Shown here in pieces: positions 8,625 to 17,254 of a stretch of 64,000 nucleotides of DNA. The stretch comes from Gemmatimonadaceae bacterium. GTDB lineage: Bacteria > Gemmatimonadota > Gemmatimonadetes > Gemmatimonadales > Gemmatimonadaceae. Location of the stretch: positions 62,001 to 126,000 of the forward strand of contig DASQFN010000114.1 in the NCBI GenBank assembly GCA_035633115.1, read 5' to 3'. Positions within the stretch are counted from its first letter, which is position 1; the number at the start of each line of letters is the position of its first letter. The notes under the pieces were generated by a model. It had not been told where the DNA came from. It saw only the letters and a list, made by a program, of their open reading frames with translations, and searched no databases. Made by a program: the position numbers and the translations under genes.

Positions 8625-9580
8625 AATTTCCGGTCGGCGTCCTTGGCGCCAGCGGCTACGCTGGGCGCGAGCTCTGCAGCCTCGTGCTGAATCACCCGCA
8701 GCTCGAGCTTGCCTTCGCGTCAGCGAACTCCCAGGCAGGGCAGAAGGCGCACATCGCTGGACGAGAGATCGATTTCATTCACAACGATGAGTCGGTACTG
8801 CCCGACGCGGCTCTCGTATTCAGCGCATTGCCGCATGGTGCGTCGTCGGAATGGGTGGATCGCGCCAGCGCGAGCGGAGCGAAGGTAGTCGACCTGTCGT
8901 CCGACTTGAGGCCGGGAAACGGCCATGCCAACGGAGTGCCTTACGGGTTGACCGAGCTTGCGAGAGAAACGGTGGGACCCGCGCCGGTCGTGTCCAACCC
9001 CGGCTGTTATCCGACAGCGATCCTCCTCGCCTTAGCCCCACTGATCAGGAAGGGGTACACGCTGCCGGGCGCGACGATTTCCGTTTCAGCCGCGAGCGGC
9101 GTCACAGGAGCCGGCTACACAGCACGGCCCGAACTGATGTTCGCCGAAGTTGCCGAGGATTTCCGGGCGTACTCGGTGGCAAACGAGCACCGTCACCTCC
9201 TGGAGATGCGAGCAGTGCTCGCCCGCCTCGGTGCTGACAATGACCTGCTGTTCGTTCCTCACCTGCTGCCCGTTGCGCGCGGCATCCTTGCCACGATCAC
9301 GGTTCCGGTGACAGAGCAAATCGATAAGCCTCTCGAGATCTGGCAGGACGCTTATTCGAGCGAGCCATTCATCGAGATAACGCGTGAGACGCCTGCGCTT
9401 CGCGATGTAGTTCGGCGGAACGTCGTTCGCATCAGCTGCGCGGTTGCGAAAGGAATTCGACAGCCCACACTCATCGTCATTGCAGCGATCGACAATCTCG
9501 TGAAGGGTGCCGCAGGCCAGGCAGTCCAGAATGCGAACATCATGCTTGGCATCGATGAGACAATGGGCTTGCCGGCATGA
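8618..9580 (+). CDS. argC: N-acetyl-gamma-glutamyl-phosphate reductase
   Basis: ArgC reduces N-acetylglutamyl phosphate to the semialdehyde with NADPH, the third step of arginine synthesis. The 320-residue protein has an N-terminal Rossmann motif (VGVLGASGYAGRELCSLV), the active-site cysteine in VVSNPGCYPTAILLAL, and the later DNLVKGAAGQAVQN helix typical of the family. The GTG at 8618 is the only start that gives the normal N-terminus, because upstream ATGs are out of frame. Its TGA overlaps the argB ATG in ATGA, so translation is coupled. Confidence 0.97.
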   Translation: MHKFPVGVLGASGYAGRELCSLVLNHPQLELAFASANSQAGQKAHIAGREIDFIHNDESVLPDAALVFSALPHGASSEWVDRASASGAKVVDLSSDLRPGNGHANGVPYGLTELARETVGPAPVVSNPGCYPTAILLALAPLIRKGYTLPGATISVSAASGVTGAGYTARPELMFAEVAEDFRAYSVANEHRHLLEMRAVLARLGADNDLLFVPHLLPVARGILATITVPVTEQIDKPLEIWQDAYSSEPFIEITRETPALRDVVRRNVVRISCAVAKGIRQPTLIVIAAIDNLVKGAAGQAVQNANIMLGIDETMGLPA

Positions 9581-10341
9581 AGACTGTCATCAAGATCGGA
9601 GGCAGGGCGCAGGCGTCGGCCCGCCTTCCCGAGCGAATTTCCGCCGCATGGAGCGAGCATCCGGCGTCGTTCTGTATCGTGCACGGCGGCGGGGACGAGA
9701 TAAGTGCTTTTCAGCGGCGTGTCGGCTTGAACCCGTCATTCGTGAACGGACGCCGGGTCACAACCAGTGAGGATATGACGGTCGTTCGAATGGTTCTGTC
9801 CGGACTCGTCAACAAGAAGCTCGTCTCGCACCTCGTTGTGGCAGGCGCTCCAGCCGTGGGAATTTCCGGTGAGGATGCGGCGATGTTCACCGCGAGCCGC
9901 ATCGATTCGCTCGGGTACGCTGGTATTCCGGCGGCGGTGAACATCGAGCTGATACAGACTCTGCTCGCCGCGGGCTACCTTCCGGTGATCTCGCCGCTGG
10001 CGAGCGAAGAGGGCGGGGAAACGGGCGAAGCGCTCAATGTGAACGGCGACGACGCGGCTGCCGCCATCGCAATCGCGATGGGTGCATCGGAGCTTCTTTT
10101 CGTCGCGGATGTCGAAGGTGTCCTGGATGAAAGCGGCCGCCCGATGACGTGTCTCGACAAAAACGGAGCGACGGACCTCGCCGGCAAGGGAGTGATCAAC
10201 AGTGGAATGCGCGCGAAGCTCGAAGCCGGTTTTGCAGCGCTGGCCGCCGGGGTAGAACGCGTGCGCATTTCCACGATGGATGGACTCAGCGATCCCGGCA
10301 CAGGCACGCTGCTCTCGCTCGAGCAGAGCGCAGTACGATGA
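9577..10341 (+). CDS. argB: Acetylglutamate kinase
   Basis: ArgB phosphorylates N-acetylglutamate, the second and usually rate-controlling step. The 254-residue amino acid kinase fold shows KTVIKIGGRAQ (ATP site), CIVHGGGDEIS, substrate-binding FVNGRRVTTSEDM, and LNVNGDDAAAAIAIAMGASEL near the C-terminal half. It lacks the N-terminal helix extension associated with the arginine-inhibited hexameric enzymes, so it may be the arginine-insensitive type; that is inference from length. It overlaps argC and argD by ATGA at both ends. Confidence 0.95.
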   Translation: MKTVIKIGGRAQASARLPERISAAWSEHPASFCIVHGGGDEISAFQRRVGLNPSFVNGRRVTTSEDMTVVRMVLSGLVNKKLVSHLVVAGAPAVGISGEDAAMFTASRIDSLGYAGIPAAVNIELIQTLLAAGYLPVISPLASEEGGETGEALNVNGDDAAAAIAIAMGASELLFVADVEGVLDESGRPMTCLDKNGATDLAGKGVINSGMRAKLEAGFAALAAGVERVRISTMDGLSDPGTGTLLSLEQSAVR

Positions 10342-11549
10342 CTTCTGTGACGAGCAGAGATTTGTCGAACGGTGTCCCGGCTGTGGGGCCGACCGAGTCG
10401 GTTCTGGGAACCTACAAGCGCTCGCCGATGCAGCTCGTGCGCGGGGCCGGCGTCGAGCTGTTCGATTCGAACGGGAAGGCGTATCTCGATTTTGCGAGCG
10501 GCATTGCGGTGAACGCGCTGGGTTACGGAGACGAAGCCATCCGGAAGGCGATTATCGCGAGTCTCGATACCGGTCTGGTGCACGTCTCGAATCTCTATCG
10601 CACGGAGCCAGGTGAAGAGCTCGCGCGATTCCTCGTGAATGAGTCATTCGCCGAGAAGGTGTTTTTCTGCAACTCAGGCGCGGAGGCAAACGAAGGTGCC
10701 TTCAAGTTCGCACGACGCTGGGGCAGAAGTGCGGGCTCGGACGCAAAGACGGGAATAATCGCGTTGCGGGGGAGCTTTCATGGCCGGTTGTTCGGGTCAC
10801 TCGCCGCAACCGACCGTCCAACGTATCGTGCCCCGTTTCGACCTCTGGCCGGAGGGATCAGCATCTGTGAGCGCGACCTCCGGATCCTCGATTCAGCTCT
10901 CGATGGAGAGACTGTAGCAGCCCTGATCCTGGAGCCGGTTCAGGGCGAGGGCGGCGTGCGAGTGCTGGAGATGTCATTTCTGCACGAGCTGCGGCGGCTC
11001 ACGGCCGACCGTGGGATCGCGCTGATCTTCGACGAGATACAATGCGGACTAGGGCGTCTCGGGACTTTCTTTGCGCACCAGAGCTTCGATGTCGTTCCAG
11101 ACATGGTGACGCTGGCGAAGCCGCTCGCCGGAGGATTGCCGATGGGGGCGACTCTCGTCTCTGGTGAAATCGCATCGACCATCAAGTCCGGCGATCATGG
11201 CACGACATTCGGCGGCGGCCCTCTTGTGTCGAGCGTTGCGTTGGAAGTTGTACGTCGTCTCTCAGACCCGATGCTGCTCGCATCGGTGCGTGACAACGGC
11301 GTCTGGCTGGGCGAGACTCTCCGCGCAATCGCTCGACGCACCGGGAAGGTTCGCGCGATCCGTGGAATGGGATTCATGTGGGGCCTCGATGTCGTAGAGC
11401 AGGCGAGTGCGGTGATAGAGCGCGGCTGGGATGCAGGGTTGCTCGTCATCAGCGCCGGAGATCACACCATTCGACTGCTTCCGCCGCTCGTCATGACACG
11501 CGAAGAGCTGGGCAAGGGAGCCGGCCTGCTGGAACAGATTCTGACCTGA
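10338..11549 (+). CDS. argD: Acetylornithine aminotransferase
   Basis: ArgD is a PLP-dependent class III aminotransferase converting N-acetylglutamate semialdehyde to N-acetylornithine. The 403-residue protein has LDFASGIAVNALGYG, the pyridine-binding FFCNSGAEANEGAFKFAR, FDEIQCGLGRLG, and the PLP lysine in MVTLAKPLAGGLPMGA. The ATG at 10338 overlaps the argB stop (ATGA). A much longer open frame reaching back to 10149 runs inside argB and is not used. The cluster lacks argA or argJ, argE and argF in this window, so those must be elsewhere. Confidence 0.95.
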   Translation: MTSVTSRDLSNGVPAVGPTESVLGTYKRSPMQLVRGAGVELFDSNGKAYLDFASGIAVNALGYGDEAIRKAIIASLDTGLVHVSNLYRTEPGEELARFLVNESFAEKVFFCNSGAEANEGAFKFARRWGRSAGSDAKTGIIALRGSFHGRLFGSLAATDRPTYRAPFRPLAGGISICERDLRILDSALDGETVAALILEPVQGEGGVRVLEMSFLHELRRLTADRGIALIFDEIQCGLGRLGTFFAHQSFDVVPDMVTLAKPLAGGLPMGATLVSGEIASTIKSGDHGTTFGGGPLVSSVALEVVRRLSDPMLLASVRDNGVWLGETLRAIARRTGKVRAIRGMGFMWGLDVVEQASAVIERGWDAGLLVISAGDHTIRLLPPLVMTREELGKGAGLLEQILT

Positions 11550-11631
11550 CGCCGATCGCGCTCGCAAAACGGTGTTCGCACCACAGGCAGGCAAGCGCTA
11601 ACATAGAACGTTCACTTACCGGACAGCTCCA

Positions 11632-12111
11632 ATGCTCCGTCGTCTTTGTGTCCTTGTGTCGATCGTCGTCCTGGTTGGGAGCTGCGCGAGTCAGTCGCCG
11701 CCGGCAATGACACCCGATGCCCCCGTGTCCTCCGACACGGTCGAAGCCCGGCGCCTGTTCGAGGAAAACATCGACGCTATTCACAAGCGCGACCGGGCCC
11801 GCTACCTCGCGACCTATATTCACTCGCCAGCTCTGGCGCGAAACGGATCTGCCGGGTTGGAGCTCGGATACGCGGACTGGAGTGCAACGCGAGACACGAC
11901 CTGGCCCGACACACTCGTTGCCGAGAGAATGCGGGTCGTGCCGGTGGCGCGTGGGGTTGTCTTCGGTACGTACTGCTATCGCGTTACGCAAAACCGTGTC
12001 ACGACAAGCGGAGTTTCCGAGCGCGTCTTCATCAAGACGCTTACCGGCTGGAAGATCGCGGTCACGACTGCCTTCGGACTGCCTGTCGGTGCACCGGCGC
12101 AATGCAAGTAA
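11632..12111 (+). CDS. Lipoprotein with an NTF2/SnoaL-like domain
   Basis: The 159-residue protein has a lipoprotein signal peptide (MLRRLCVLVSIVVLVGSC, lipobox LVGSC) followed by a short linker. The domain of about 110 residues (VEARRLFEENIDAIHKRD, then alternating strands VVPVARGVVFGTYCYRV and GWKIAVTTAFG) fits the nuclear-transport-factor-2-like fold, as in DUF4440/SnoaL proteins. Such domains bind small ligands or act in unknown stress roles, and no catalytic residues can be assigned. It stands after argD without obvious coupling. A putative Smr-domain gene follows 28 bases later. Confidence 0.65.
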   Translation: MLRRLCVLVSIVVLVGSCASQSPPAMTPDAPVSSDTVEARRLFEENIDAIHKRDRARYLATYIHSPALARNGSAGLELGYADWSATRDTTWPDTLVAERMRVVPVARGVVFGTYCYRVTQNRVTTSGVSERVFIKTLTGWKIAVTTAFGLPVGAPAQCK

Positions 12112-12139
12112 CATCAGATCAAACCGGGCGAACGTTGTA

Positions 12140-12769
12140 ATGCGACAGAGTCGACCGACTCTCAAGGGGCTGTGGCACGCGTTTGATGAAGCGGCATTCG
12201 GACAGGATCGCACTCTCAATCTTCGAGAGTCGCTTCCATCGGGGGCCGATGCCCGTGCACGCGCAGAATCGTGGCTGCGCATGCGGCAGGTGATGAAATC
12301 CGGAGAGGTTCTGGTGATCACGGGCCGGGGGAACCAGAGCGCAAACGGGATTGCCGTCGTGAGGGATGCTGTGCTTGCCCTCATGCCTTCGCTTCGCCGC
12401 CGGGGAGTCGTGAAGAGCTGGCGTGAGCATACCCAGGGTTCGATCGTAGTTACTCTGGCACCCGTTGCGGACCTGCTTGGCGCACCGAAACGGAACGGCG
12501 ATCGCGTCACGACGGGCGTTAGTCATCCCGATCAAACCGTCCCCGCGCCGTTGGCCGCGCTCGAGCCGGAAACTCTGGCGCTTCTACATCGCCTGGCGGT
12601 CGAGACAATCGAATCGCTTGGAGTCAGACATCAGGAATCCTTCGTCGCAGACGAGATGCAGGCGATTTTCGCGAAGCTTTCGGTGACGCTTCCGGTCAGT
12701 GCTGACAGGGAAGGGACGCTCCGGCGCGCGATAAGCCGCGCGATCGAGGATATCGAGGGCTCTCACTGA
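12140..12769 (+). CDS. Smr-domain protein
   Basis: The 209-residue protein carries a central Smr-type domain: VLVITGRGNQSANGIAVVRD followed by VLALMPSLRRRGVVKSWREH and GSIVVTLAP. The usual HGKG loop is replaced by ITGRGN. Smr domains occur as nicking endonucleases in MutS2 and as stand-alone proteins acting on branched DNA or stalled mRNA. The C-terminal 80 residues form a separate helical region with no recognised family (ALEPETLALLHRLAVETIES onward). The ATG at 12140 is used; the frame stays open further upstream over the lipoprotein gene, but that part has the character of a shadow frame. Confidence 0.65.
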   Translation: MRQSRPTLKGLWHAFDEAAFGQDRTLNLRESLPSGADARARAESWLRMRQVMKSGEVLVITGRGNQSANGIAVVRDAVLALMPSLRRRGVVKSWREHTQGSIVVTLAPVADLLGAPKRNGDRVTTGVSHPDQTVPAPLAALEPETLALLHRLAVETIESLGVRHQESFVADEMQAIFAKLSVTLPVSADREGTLRRAISRAIEDIEGSH

Positions 12770-12853
12770 CTCGAGGTTGCCGGGTGATATAAGGGCTCCA
12801 ATAAATTCCGGCGGTCACGGCGGCCCGGACATTGCGAGACTACCGCTCTGCTC

Positions 12854-13600
12854 ATGTCGATTTCAATGAGAGCGCAAGGTCGCAAGAGATTGCAGAACGG
12901 GTCAAGCCTGACGGCCGCTGACCTGGCGGCCCTCGGGGCATACGGGGCGAAAACCTCCTGGCCCGCGAATTTTCAGATCTATCAATGCAACGCGAAGGCC
13001 GAGGGCTTCTCGGTGGTTTTGCGCGGGCACGTCATTCTGCGCAACAGAATGCGCTCCGGCCGTGGATTCGTTCCGGCAGTCGTCACTGCGGGAGAGACAT
13101 TCGGCATCGAAGGTTTGACGCCAAAGATGACATATGTCACGGATGCGCTCGCCGCAGAGGATACCGAGACACTGTTCCTCTCGACGGAGAAATTTCGCGA
13201 GTTCGTCCGCGAGAACCCGAGCGAGGCGCTGACCCTCGTCGCCCAGCTGCTTGCCGAGCGTGCCCAGTTTCTCGAGCGGCTGCACGAGATGGCATCGCAA
13301 AATGTGGAGCAACGTCTCCTTGCCGCGTTGAATCGACTGTCACGGGATGATTCGTTCCTTGCGCGCGACGGCAGCCTGAAGCTCGAGGTTCGACATCATC
13401 GTCTGCTTTGCGAGATGGTTGGTGCAACGCGTGAGTCTATCGCGCTCGCTCTCGGCCGACTCGTCGGCTCTGGTACGGCCACCCGGAACGGTGCGGCTTT
13501 TCTCGTACCTTTGTCGGCGCTGGGCGGTCATCTTTCCGACAGTGCCATAAGAGACGGCGCGATCCCCGTTGCGGATGAGCGTTGGAGGCCATCACCATAG
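12854..13600 (+). CDS. Crp/Fnr-family transcriptional regulator
   Basis: The 248-residue protein has an N-terminal cyclic-nucleotide-binding-type beta roll (about residues 35-120, e.g. FSVVLRGHVILRNRMRSGRG and AGETFGIEGL). A long dimerisation helix follows (LLAERAQFLERLHEMASQNV), then a C-terminal helix-turn-helix with the family recognition sequence LLCEMVGATRESIALALGRL. No Fnr-type N-terminal cysteine cluster is visible and the phosphate-binding cassette is not canonical, so the ligand is unknown. The stop codon is three bases from the start of the following hydrolase gene, with which it probably forms an operon. Confidence 0.9.
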   Translation: MSISMRAQGRKRLQNGSSLTAADLAALGAYGAKTSWPANFQIYQCNAKAEGFSVVLRGHVILRNRMRSGRGFVPAVVTAGETFGIEGLTPKMTYVTDALAAEDTETLFLSTEKFREFVRENPSEALTLVAQLLAERAQFLERLHEMASQNVEQRLLAALNRLSRDDSFLARDGSLKLEVRHHRLLCEMVGATRESIALALGRLVGSGTATRNGAAFLVPLSALGGHLSDSAIRDGAIPVADERWRPSP

Positions 13601-13603
13601 GGA

Positions 13604-14389
13604 ATGTCTGAAAGCGGAGATTCCGCCTACAAGATCATCCCTGGTGCCGACGCGATAGACCTTCCGGGGTCAGGATCGCGCGGAGTGCTTCTCCTGCACG
13701 GCTTTGGCGATACACCCCAAACGTTCGGACTCATCGCGAAAGACCTTCACGCCGCGGGCTTCGGGGTTCGCGCTCCGCTCCTGCCGGGTCACGGACGCTC
13801 GATCGAGGCGTTTGTCGTATCGCGCCGCAGCCAGTGGCTCGAGTTCGCGCGGGCAGAGCTCGCGGCTTTCCGTAAGCGATACGCGGTTGTAAGTGTCGTT
13901 GGTCTGTCCATGGGAGCTGCGCTCGCCGCTGTGCTGGCGGCTGAAAATCCTGATCTACGCGCTCTCGTGTTGATTGCCCCGTACTTCGGCATGAGACTGA
14001 ACTACCGAGCTGCTTCGGTATCACACTGGATCTGGGGGCCAATCGCCGGGACCGTCAAGTCGAAGAGCCCGGGCTCCATCAGGGATCCGGTGGAGCGTGA
14101 AAAGAACCTCGGATATGGTGTGTATACCGGGCGGCTATTGTATGAGCTGTGGCGGCTTGCCCGGCTGGCGCGTCTGTCGCTGCCGAAGATTCAGGTACCC
14201 ACTCTCCTGATTCAGTCCCGGGAGGATCCTCGGGTCGCGCCGTCGATAGCAGAGCGCACTCTTGTCTCTCTGGCAGCAAATGACAAGCGACTCGTGTGGA
14301 CCGAAGGGGCGGGCCACATAATCACAGTCGATTATGGTCGTGACCGCGTTTTCGAAGAAGTGCGCGCGTGGCTGCGCGTTCACATGTGA
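13604..14389 (+). CDS. Alpha/beta hydrolase, carboxylesterase or monoacylglycerol-lipase type
   Basis: The 261-residue protein has the oxyanion-hole motif LLLHGFGDT, nucleophile elbow GLSMGA (Ser about residue 102), an aspartate in IQSREDPRVA and a histidine in GAGHIITVDYGRD. This is a complete triad in the usual order of Est30/BioH-like carboxylesterases and monoacylglycerol lipases. A short cap lies between the nucleophile and the acid. No signal peptide is seen, so it is cytosolic. It starts three bases after the Crp/Fnr gene, which may regulate or be co-expressed with it. The substrate is unknown. Confidence 0.88.
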   Translation: MSESGDSAYKIIPGADAIDLPGSGSRGVLLLHGFGDTPQTFGLIAKDLHAAGFGVRAPLLPGHGRSIEAFVVSRRSQWLEFARAELAAFRKRYAVVSVVGLSMGAALAAVLAAENPDLRALVLIAPYFGMRLNYRAASVSHWIWGPIAGTVKSKSPGSIRDPVEREKNLGYGVYTGRLLYELWRLARLARLSLPKIQVPTLLIQSREDPRVAPSIAERTLVSLAANDKRLVWTEGAGHIITVDYGRDRVFEEVRAWLRVHM

Positions 14390-14397
14390 AACGAGCG

Positions 14398-14425
14398 GGC
14401 GACCGCGTAACTCCGCGCGGTCGCC
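14398..14425. terminator. Hairpin between convergent hydrolase and H1-like genes
   Basis: GGCGACCGCG (14398-14407) and CGCGGTCGCC (14416-14425) form a perfect 10-bp stem with an 8-base loop. It lies in the 46-base gap between two convergent genes. There is no T-tract on either side, so it is called by position and stem strength only. Confidence 0.5.
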
Positions 14426-14435
14426 AGCCCCGGTC

Positions 14436-14894
14436 TCAGGTGTGTTCCTGGACGAACTCCTTGGTTGCGTCGACAGCAGATGTAACGCCCTCGCGGGCCT
14501 GCTCCACAACGCCGGTTGCAACGCGCTGCACACGCTCGGCGATCGATTTCGCCTGAGTCGTTACGCGTTTCGCTACGCTCTTTTTACGCGTCGCGCGTCG
14601 CCGGCGCGTGGTTTTCCGCGCAGTCGCCTTACGTGCTGCTCCAGCGCTCTTCCGTGATGACCGAGAACTCTTGCGCGACGAACCTGCTTTGCGTGCGGTA
14701 GTACGTGTGCGTGAGCGAGTCGATCCCTTTGCACTCGAGCTCTTACGCCGCGTGGCTGACCGTTTTCGAGCGCCGCCCCGTCCTGCCGACGACTTCTTGC
14801 TGGCACTCTTGCGACCGCTTGTCTTTCGGGCGGAAGTCTTACGCTTCCTGCCACCTTTTGAACCACCGCGCGATGATTTCTTGGCTGCAGCCAT
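14436..14894 (-). CDS. Histone H1-like lysine/serine/arginine-rich nucleoid protein
   Basis: The 152-residue protein begins MAAAKKSSRGGSKGGRKRKT and continues for about 110 residues with almost only A, K, R, S, T and G, in the manner of bacterial histone H1-like proteins (Hc1, AlgP and BpH1 type). The last 40 residues differ: VTTQAKSIAERVQRVATGVV and EGVTSAVDATKEFVQEHT form an amphipathic helix that could mediate dimerisation. It would bind DNA non-specifically. Two further basic proteins of this flavour lie at 33112-34083 and 39785-39841. The gene is isolated and faces the hydrolase gene across a hairpin. Confidence 0.85.
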   Translation of the reverse strand: MAAAKKSSRGGSKGGRKRKTSARKTSGRKSASKKSSAGRGGARKRSATRRKSSSAKGSTRSRTRTTARKAGSSRKSSRSSRKSAGAARKATARKTTRRRRATRKKSVAKRVTTQAKSIAERVQRVATGVVEQAREGVTSAVDATKEFVQEHT

Positions 14895-15022
14895 GATCCG
14901 AGCTCCGAGTTAGAAATGTTTCCATCTCCCAAACGTCAAAGGCTATAGCAACTTCCGCGCACAAAACTTTGGTGTTGGCGGAAACACCGCCTGAGACCGC
15001 TGGAATTGACGACTCCTTGGCG

Positions 15023-16036
15023 CTATGAGAGCGCTAGAGTCTCTCCAGGACTCAGCTGCCGAAGCCGGGAGGTGGGTAATCTGGCCGCCGTCCATGCATG
15101 GAGCAGATGTCGGGGCGGCTCGTCGAGGGGCTCATCCGTAAGGCGAAACGTGCCCCAGTGTGAAGGCACGAAGACGCATTCGGCGGAGCCGTCCGTTTCC
15201 GAAATCCGAACATAAGCCTCGGTTGCGTCCTCGGGATTCATGTGCACAGGCCGCATAAACCAGCGCGGCTCGTAGGCGCCAATAGGCAGGATCGCCACGT
15301 GAAGAGGACCGAAACGACGCGCAATATTGCCGAATTCCGGATGCAAACCCGTATCCCCGGCAAAGAGCACCTGTTTGCCGGCCAGGCCGATGACCCATCC
15401 TGCCCAGAGCGTGGAATTGCGGTTCCAGGGGTAGCGTCCTGAAAAATGCTGGGCAGGAGTACAATCGACTGAGATGCGGCCAAGTGTCCTGCTGTGCCAC
15501 CAGTCCATCTCAGCGACATTGGCCGCGCCACGCTTGCGGAGAAAAGCACCGACCCCAATAGGCGCAATCCACTGCGCGCCCGGATAACGCGCGGTAAGGC
15601 GTCGTACGGTCGCGCTATCGAGGTGATCGTAGTGGTCATGTGACAGAAACACAGCGTCGATTGCGGGCAACGCATCGAAGCGCAGCCCCGGTGCCGAATG
15701 TCGGCGCGGTCCCGCAAACTGGACCGGAGATGCCCGGTCACTCCAGATTGGATCTGTAAGGACGCTCAATCCGGCCGATTGAATGAGGAAGGTGCTATGA
15801 CCTATCCAGGTAATGGAGAGCCTGGCGTCTTCGGCGGGTGTCGTTGCGCCGGGTGTCGTTGCGGCGGGTACCGATGAAGGGATGTCATCCGAAGCGGACT
15901 GGCGCCGACGAGAGACCATCCATTTCAGGAGGCCTCGTGCGCCCTGCGGCTGCGACTCGGGCCATGGATTGCGAAAGCTACCTTCCGCGTGGTGATGCGA
16001 TGGTAGTGAAACGCCAGGTAGTTGATCCCAATTCAT
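15023..16036 (-). CDS. Metallo-beta-lactamase-fold hydrolase, NAPE-PLD/UlaG-like
   Basis: The 337-residue protein has the full metal-binding set of the lactonase/NAPE-PLD branch: ITWIGHSTFLIQ, SHDHYDHLD (HxHxDH), CTPAQHFSGR, LFAGDTGLHPEF and a final FVPSHWGTF. The N-terminal 60 residues are proline-rich without a signal peptide and are probably disordered. Mammalian NAPE-PLD hydrolyses N-acyl phosphatidylethanolamine, but bacterial members act on varied phosphodiesters or lactones, so the substrate is open. The ATG at 16036 gives MNWDQLPGVSLPSHH. It is 44 bases downstream of an aldo/keto reductase gene on the same strand. Confidence 0.85.
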   Translation of the reverse strand: MNWDQLPGVSLPSHHHAEGSFRNPWPESQPQGARGLLKWMVSRRRQSASDDIPSSVPAATTPGATTPAEDARLSITWIGHSTFLIQSAGLSVLTDPIWSDRASPVQFAGPRRHSAPGLRFDALPAIDAVFLSHDHYDHLDSATVRRLTARYPGAQWIAPIGVGAFLRKRGAANVAEMDWWHSRTLGRISVDCTPAQHFSGRYPWNRNSTLWAGWVIGLAGKQVLFAGDTGLHPEFGNIARRFGPLHVAILPIGAYEPRWFMRPVHMNPEDATEAYVRISETDGSAECVFVPSHWGTFRLTDEPLDEPPRHLLHAWTAARLPTSRLRQLSPGETLALS

Positions 16037-16080
16037 GATTCAACCCCAACACAGAAACAGCAGCGGAGAATTGCACGAGC

Positions 16081-17226
16081 TCAGGATACGATGACTTCTT
16101 TCGCCGCTCCCAGATTCTCCGACAAATGATCGAGCCTCCGCATACCAACAAGAGCCGCGCAGAGCGGCAACGGCATCGTTCTGACGAAGGCCAGCGCACG
16201 CTGGGCGTCCGTTGTCAGGGAGGGAAAAGCCACAGCGAGCTCGGACGGCAATCCGCGTGTCAGCTGTGATTGCATGAGGGACGCGCTGGCCACCACGGAT
16301 ACGCCGAGAGCAGCCGCAGCCTCGAGCAATGACACACGCTGTCCGTCGACGGTTTGAGTCGGGAGTCGAACCGCTTCCGTCATCGCGAGATTGAGCGGCA
16401 GCTGGACGACGCGAAAATGGTGATCGTCGCCGCCTGTCTCGCGCGCTACTTCGACGAGCTCCTCGAGATTCAGGTGCCCGGGTGAGGCGGGGTCTAGACG
16501 AAAGCCGTGCCACGTCGCGCACCCGTAACACTGAATCGTCCCTCGGCGCACCTGGGATTCGAGCTCGGCGAATGCGCTCGTGATGACACTTCGGAAGCGC
16601 GGGCGATCGAGAGCCACGCGTTGCTGCTCGGGGTTGTGGAGATAATAGATGTCAATGGTAGCGAGGCCGAGATTCATGAGACTGCGCTGGATCTGGTTCG
16701 CGAGGAATGCGGGGTTGAGCGAATGGCCACCGCTGACGACATCCTCCGCGGTCATGATCCCCTTGTCGAAGTATTCGCTCGCGAGATAAACGTCGTACAG
16801 GTGGCGCGATTCAGGCGGTGACCCCTCCAGCGGGATGTATCCACCTTTTGTTGCGACGACGATCTCATCACGCTGCGCGAGACCAACGTCTACAGCTTTT
16901 CGAATCGCTTCGCCGACAGCACGCTCGGATCGCTGGCAGCGATAGTTGATGGCGGTGTCCAGGAGATTGAGACCGTGCTCCAGACCGGCTGCCAGGACGG
17001 TCACGTATCTTGCATCCTCGACATCGTCACAGTCGCCGAGATATGTACCCATGCCAATCGATGAAACCGACACGTTGCTGCTCAATCCACGGTAGAACTC
17101 GGGGGAATAATCGGCAGAAAACCGCTGGACGAATCGCTTCGTTCCAGCGGCGGTGGCGTGTCCGGCAATTGCACTCCCGCGAGCTCTTTGGTGCTTCGAT
17201 CGCGTTTCAGCCTGGGAGTTCGGCAT
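16081..17226 (-). CDS. Aldo/keto reductase family protein
   Basis: The 381-residue protein has the family core: SSIGMGTYLGDCDDVE, LEHGLNLLDTAINYRCQRSE (catalytic Asp and Tyr region), EIVVATKGGYIP (catalytic Lys) and IDIYYLHNPEQQ (catalytic His region). An insertion of about 60 residues between the lysine and the ILHNP strand, and a unique tail, place it in the DUF-like branch with few characterised members. The N-terminal 45 residues are extra and polar. It is divergent from the decayed M1 peptidase and precedes the MBL-fold gene on the same strand. Confidence 0.85.
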   Translation of the reverse strand: MPNSQAETRSKHQRARGSAIAGHATAAGTKRFVQRFSADYSPEFYRGLSSNVSVSSIGMGTYLGDCDDVEDARYVTVLAAGLEHGLNLLDTAINYRCQRSERAVGEAIRKAVDVGLAQRDEIVVATKGGYIPLEGSPPESRHLYDVYLASEYFDKGIMTAEDVVSGGHSLNPAFLANQIQRSLMNLGLATIDIYYLHNPEQQRVALDRPRFRSVITSAFAELESQVRRGTIQCYGCATWHGFRLDPASPGHLNLEELVEVARETGGDDHHFRVVQLPLNLAMTEAVRLPTQTVDGQRVSLLEAAAALGVSVVASASLMQSQLTRGLPSELAVAFPSLTTDAQRALAFVRTMPLPLCAALVGMRRLDHLSENLGAAKEVIVS

Positions 17227-17254
17227 GTGACCGACACGCTACCGGCAAAGGCTG

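Noticed and set aside
8602-8625. Seven-codon leader peptide before argC
   Set aside because: It is very short, has no ribosome site and no arginine codons, so attenuation is unsupported; it is mentioned only as context of the palindrome.
10149-10337. Open frame extending argD upstream by 63 codons inside argB
   Set aside because: The extension is arginine-rich shadow sequence and the ATG at 10338, overlapping the argB stop as ATGA, gives the natural N-terminus.
11717-12139. Long open frame running through the NTF2-like lipoprotein gene into the Smr gene
   Set aside because: The first 141 codons are the shadow of the lipoprotein gene; real Smr-like sequence begins only at the ATG at 12140.
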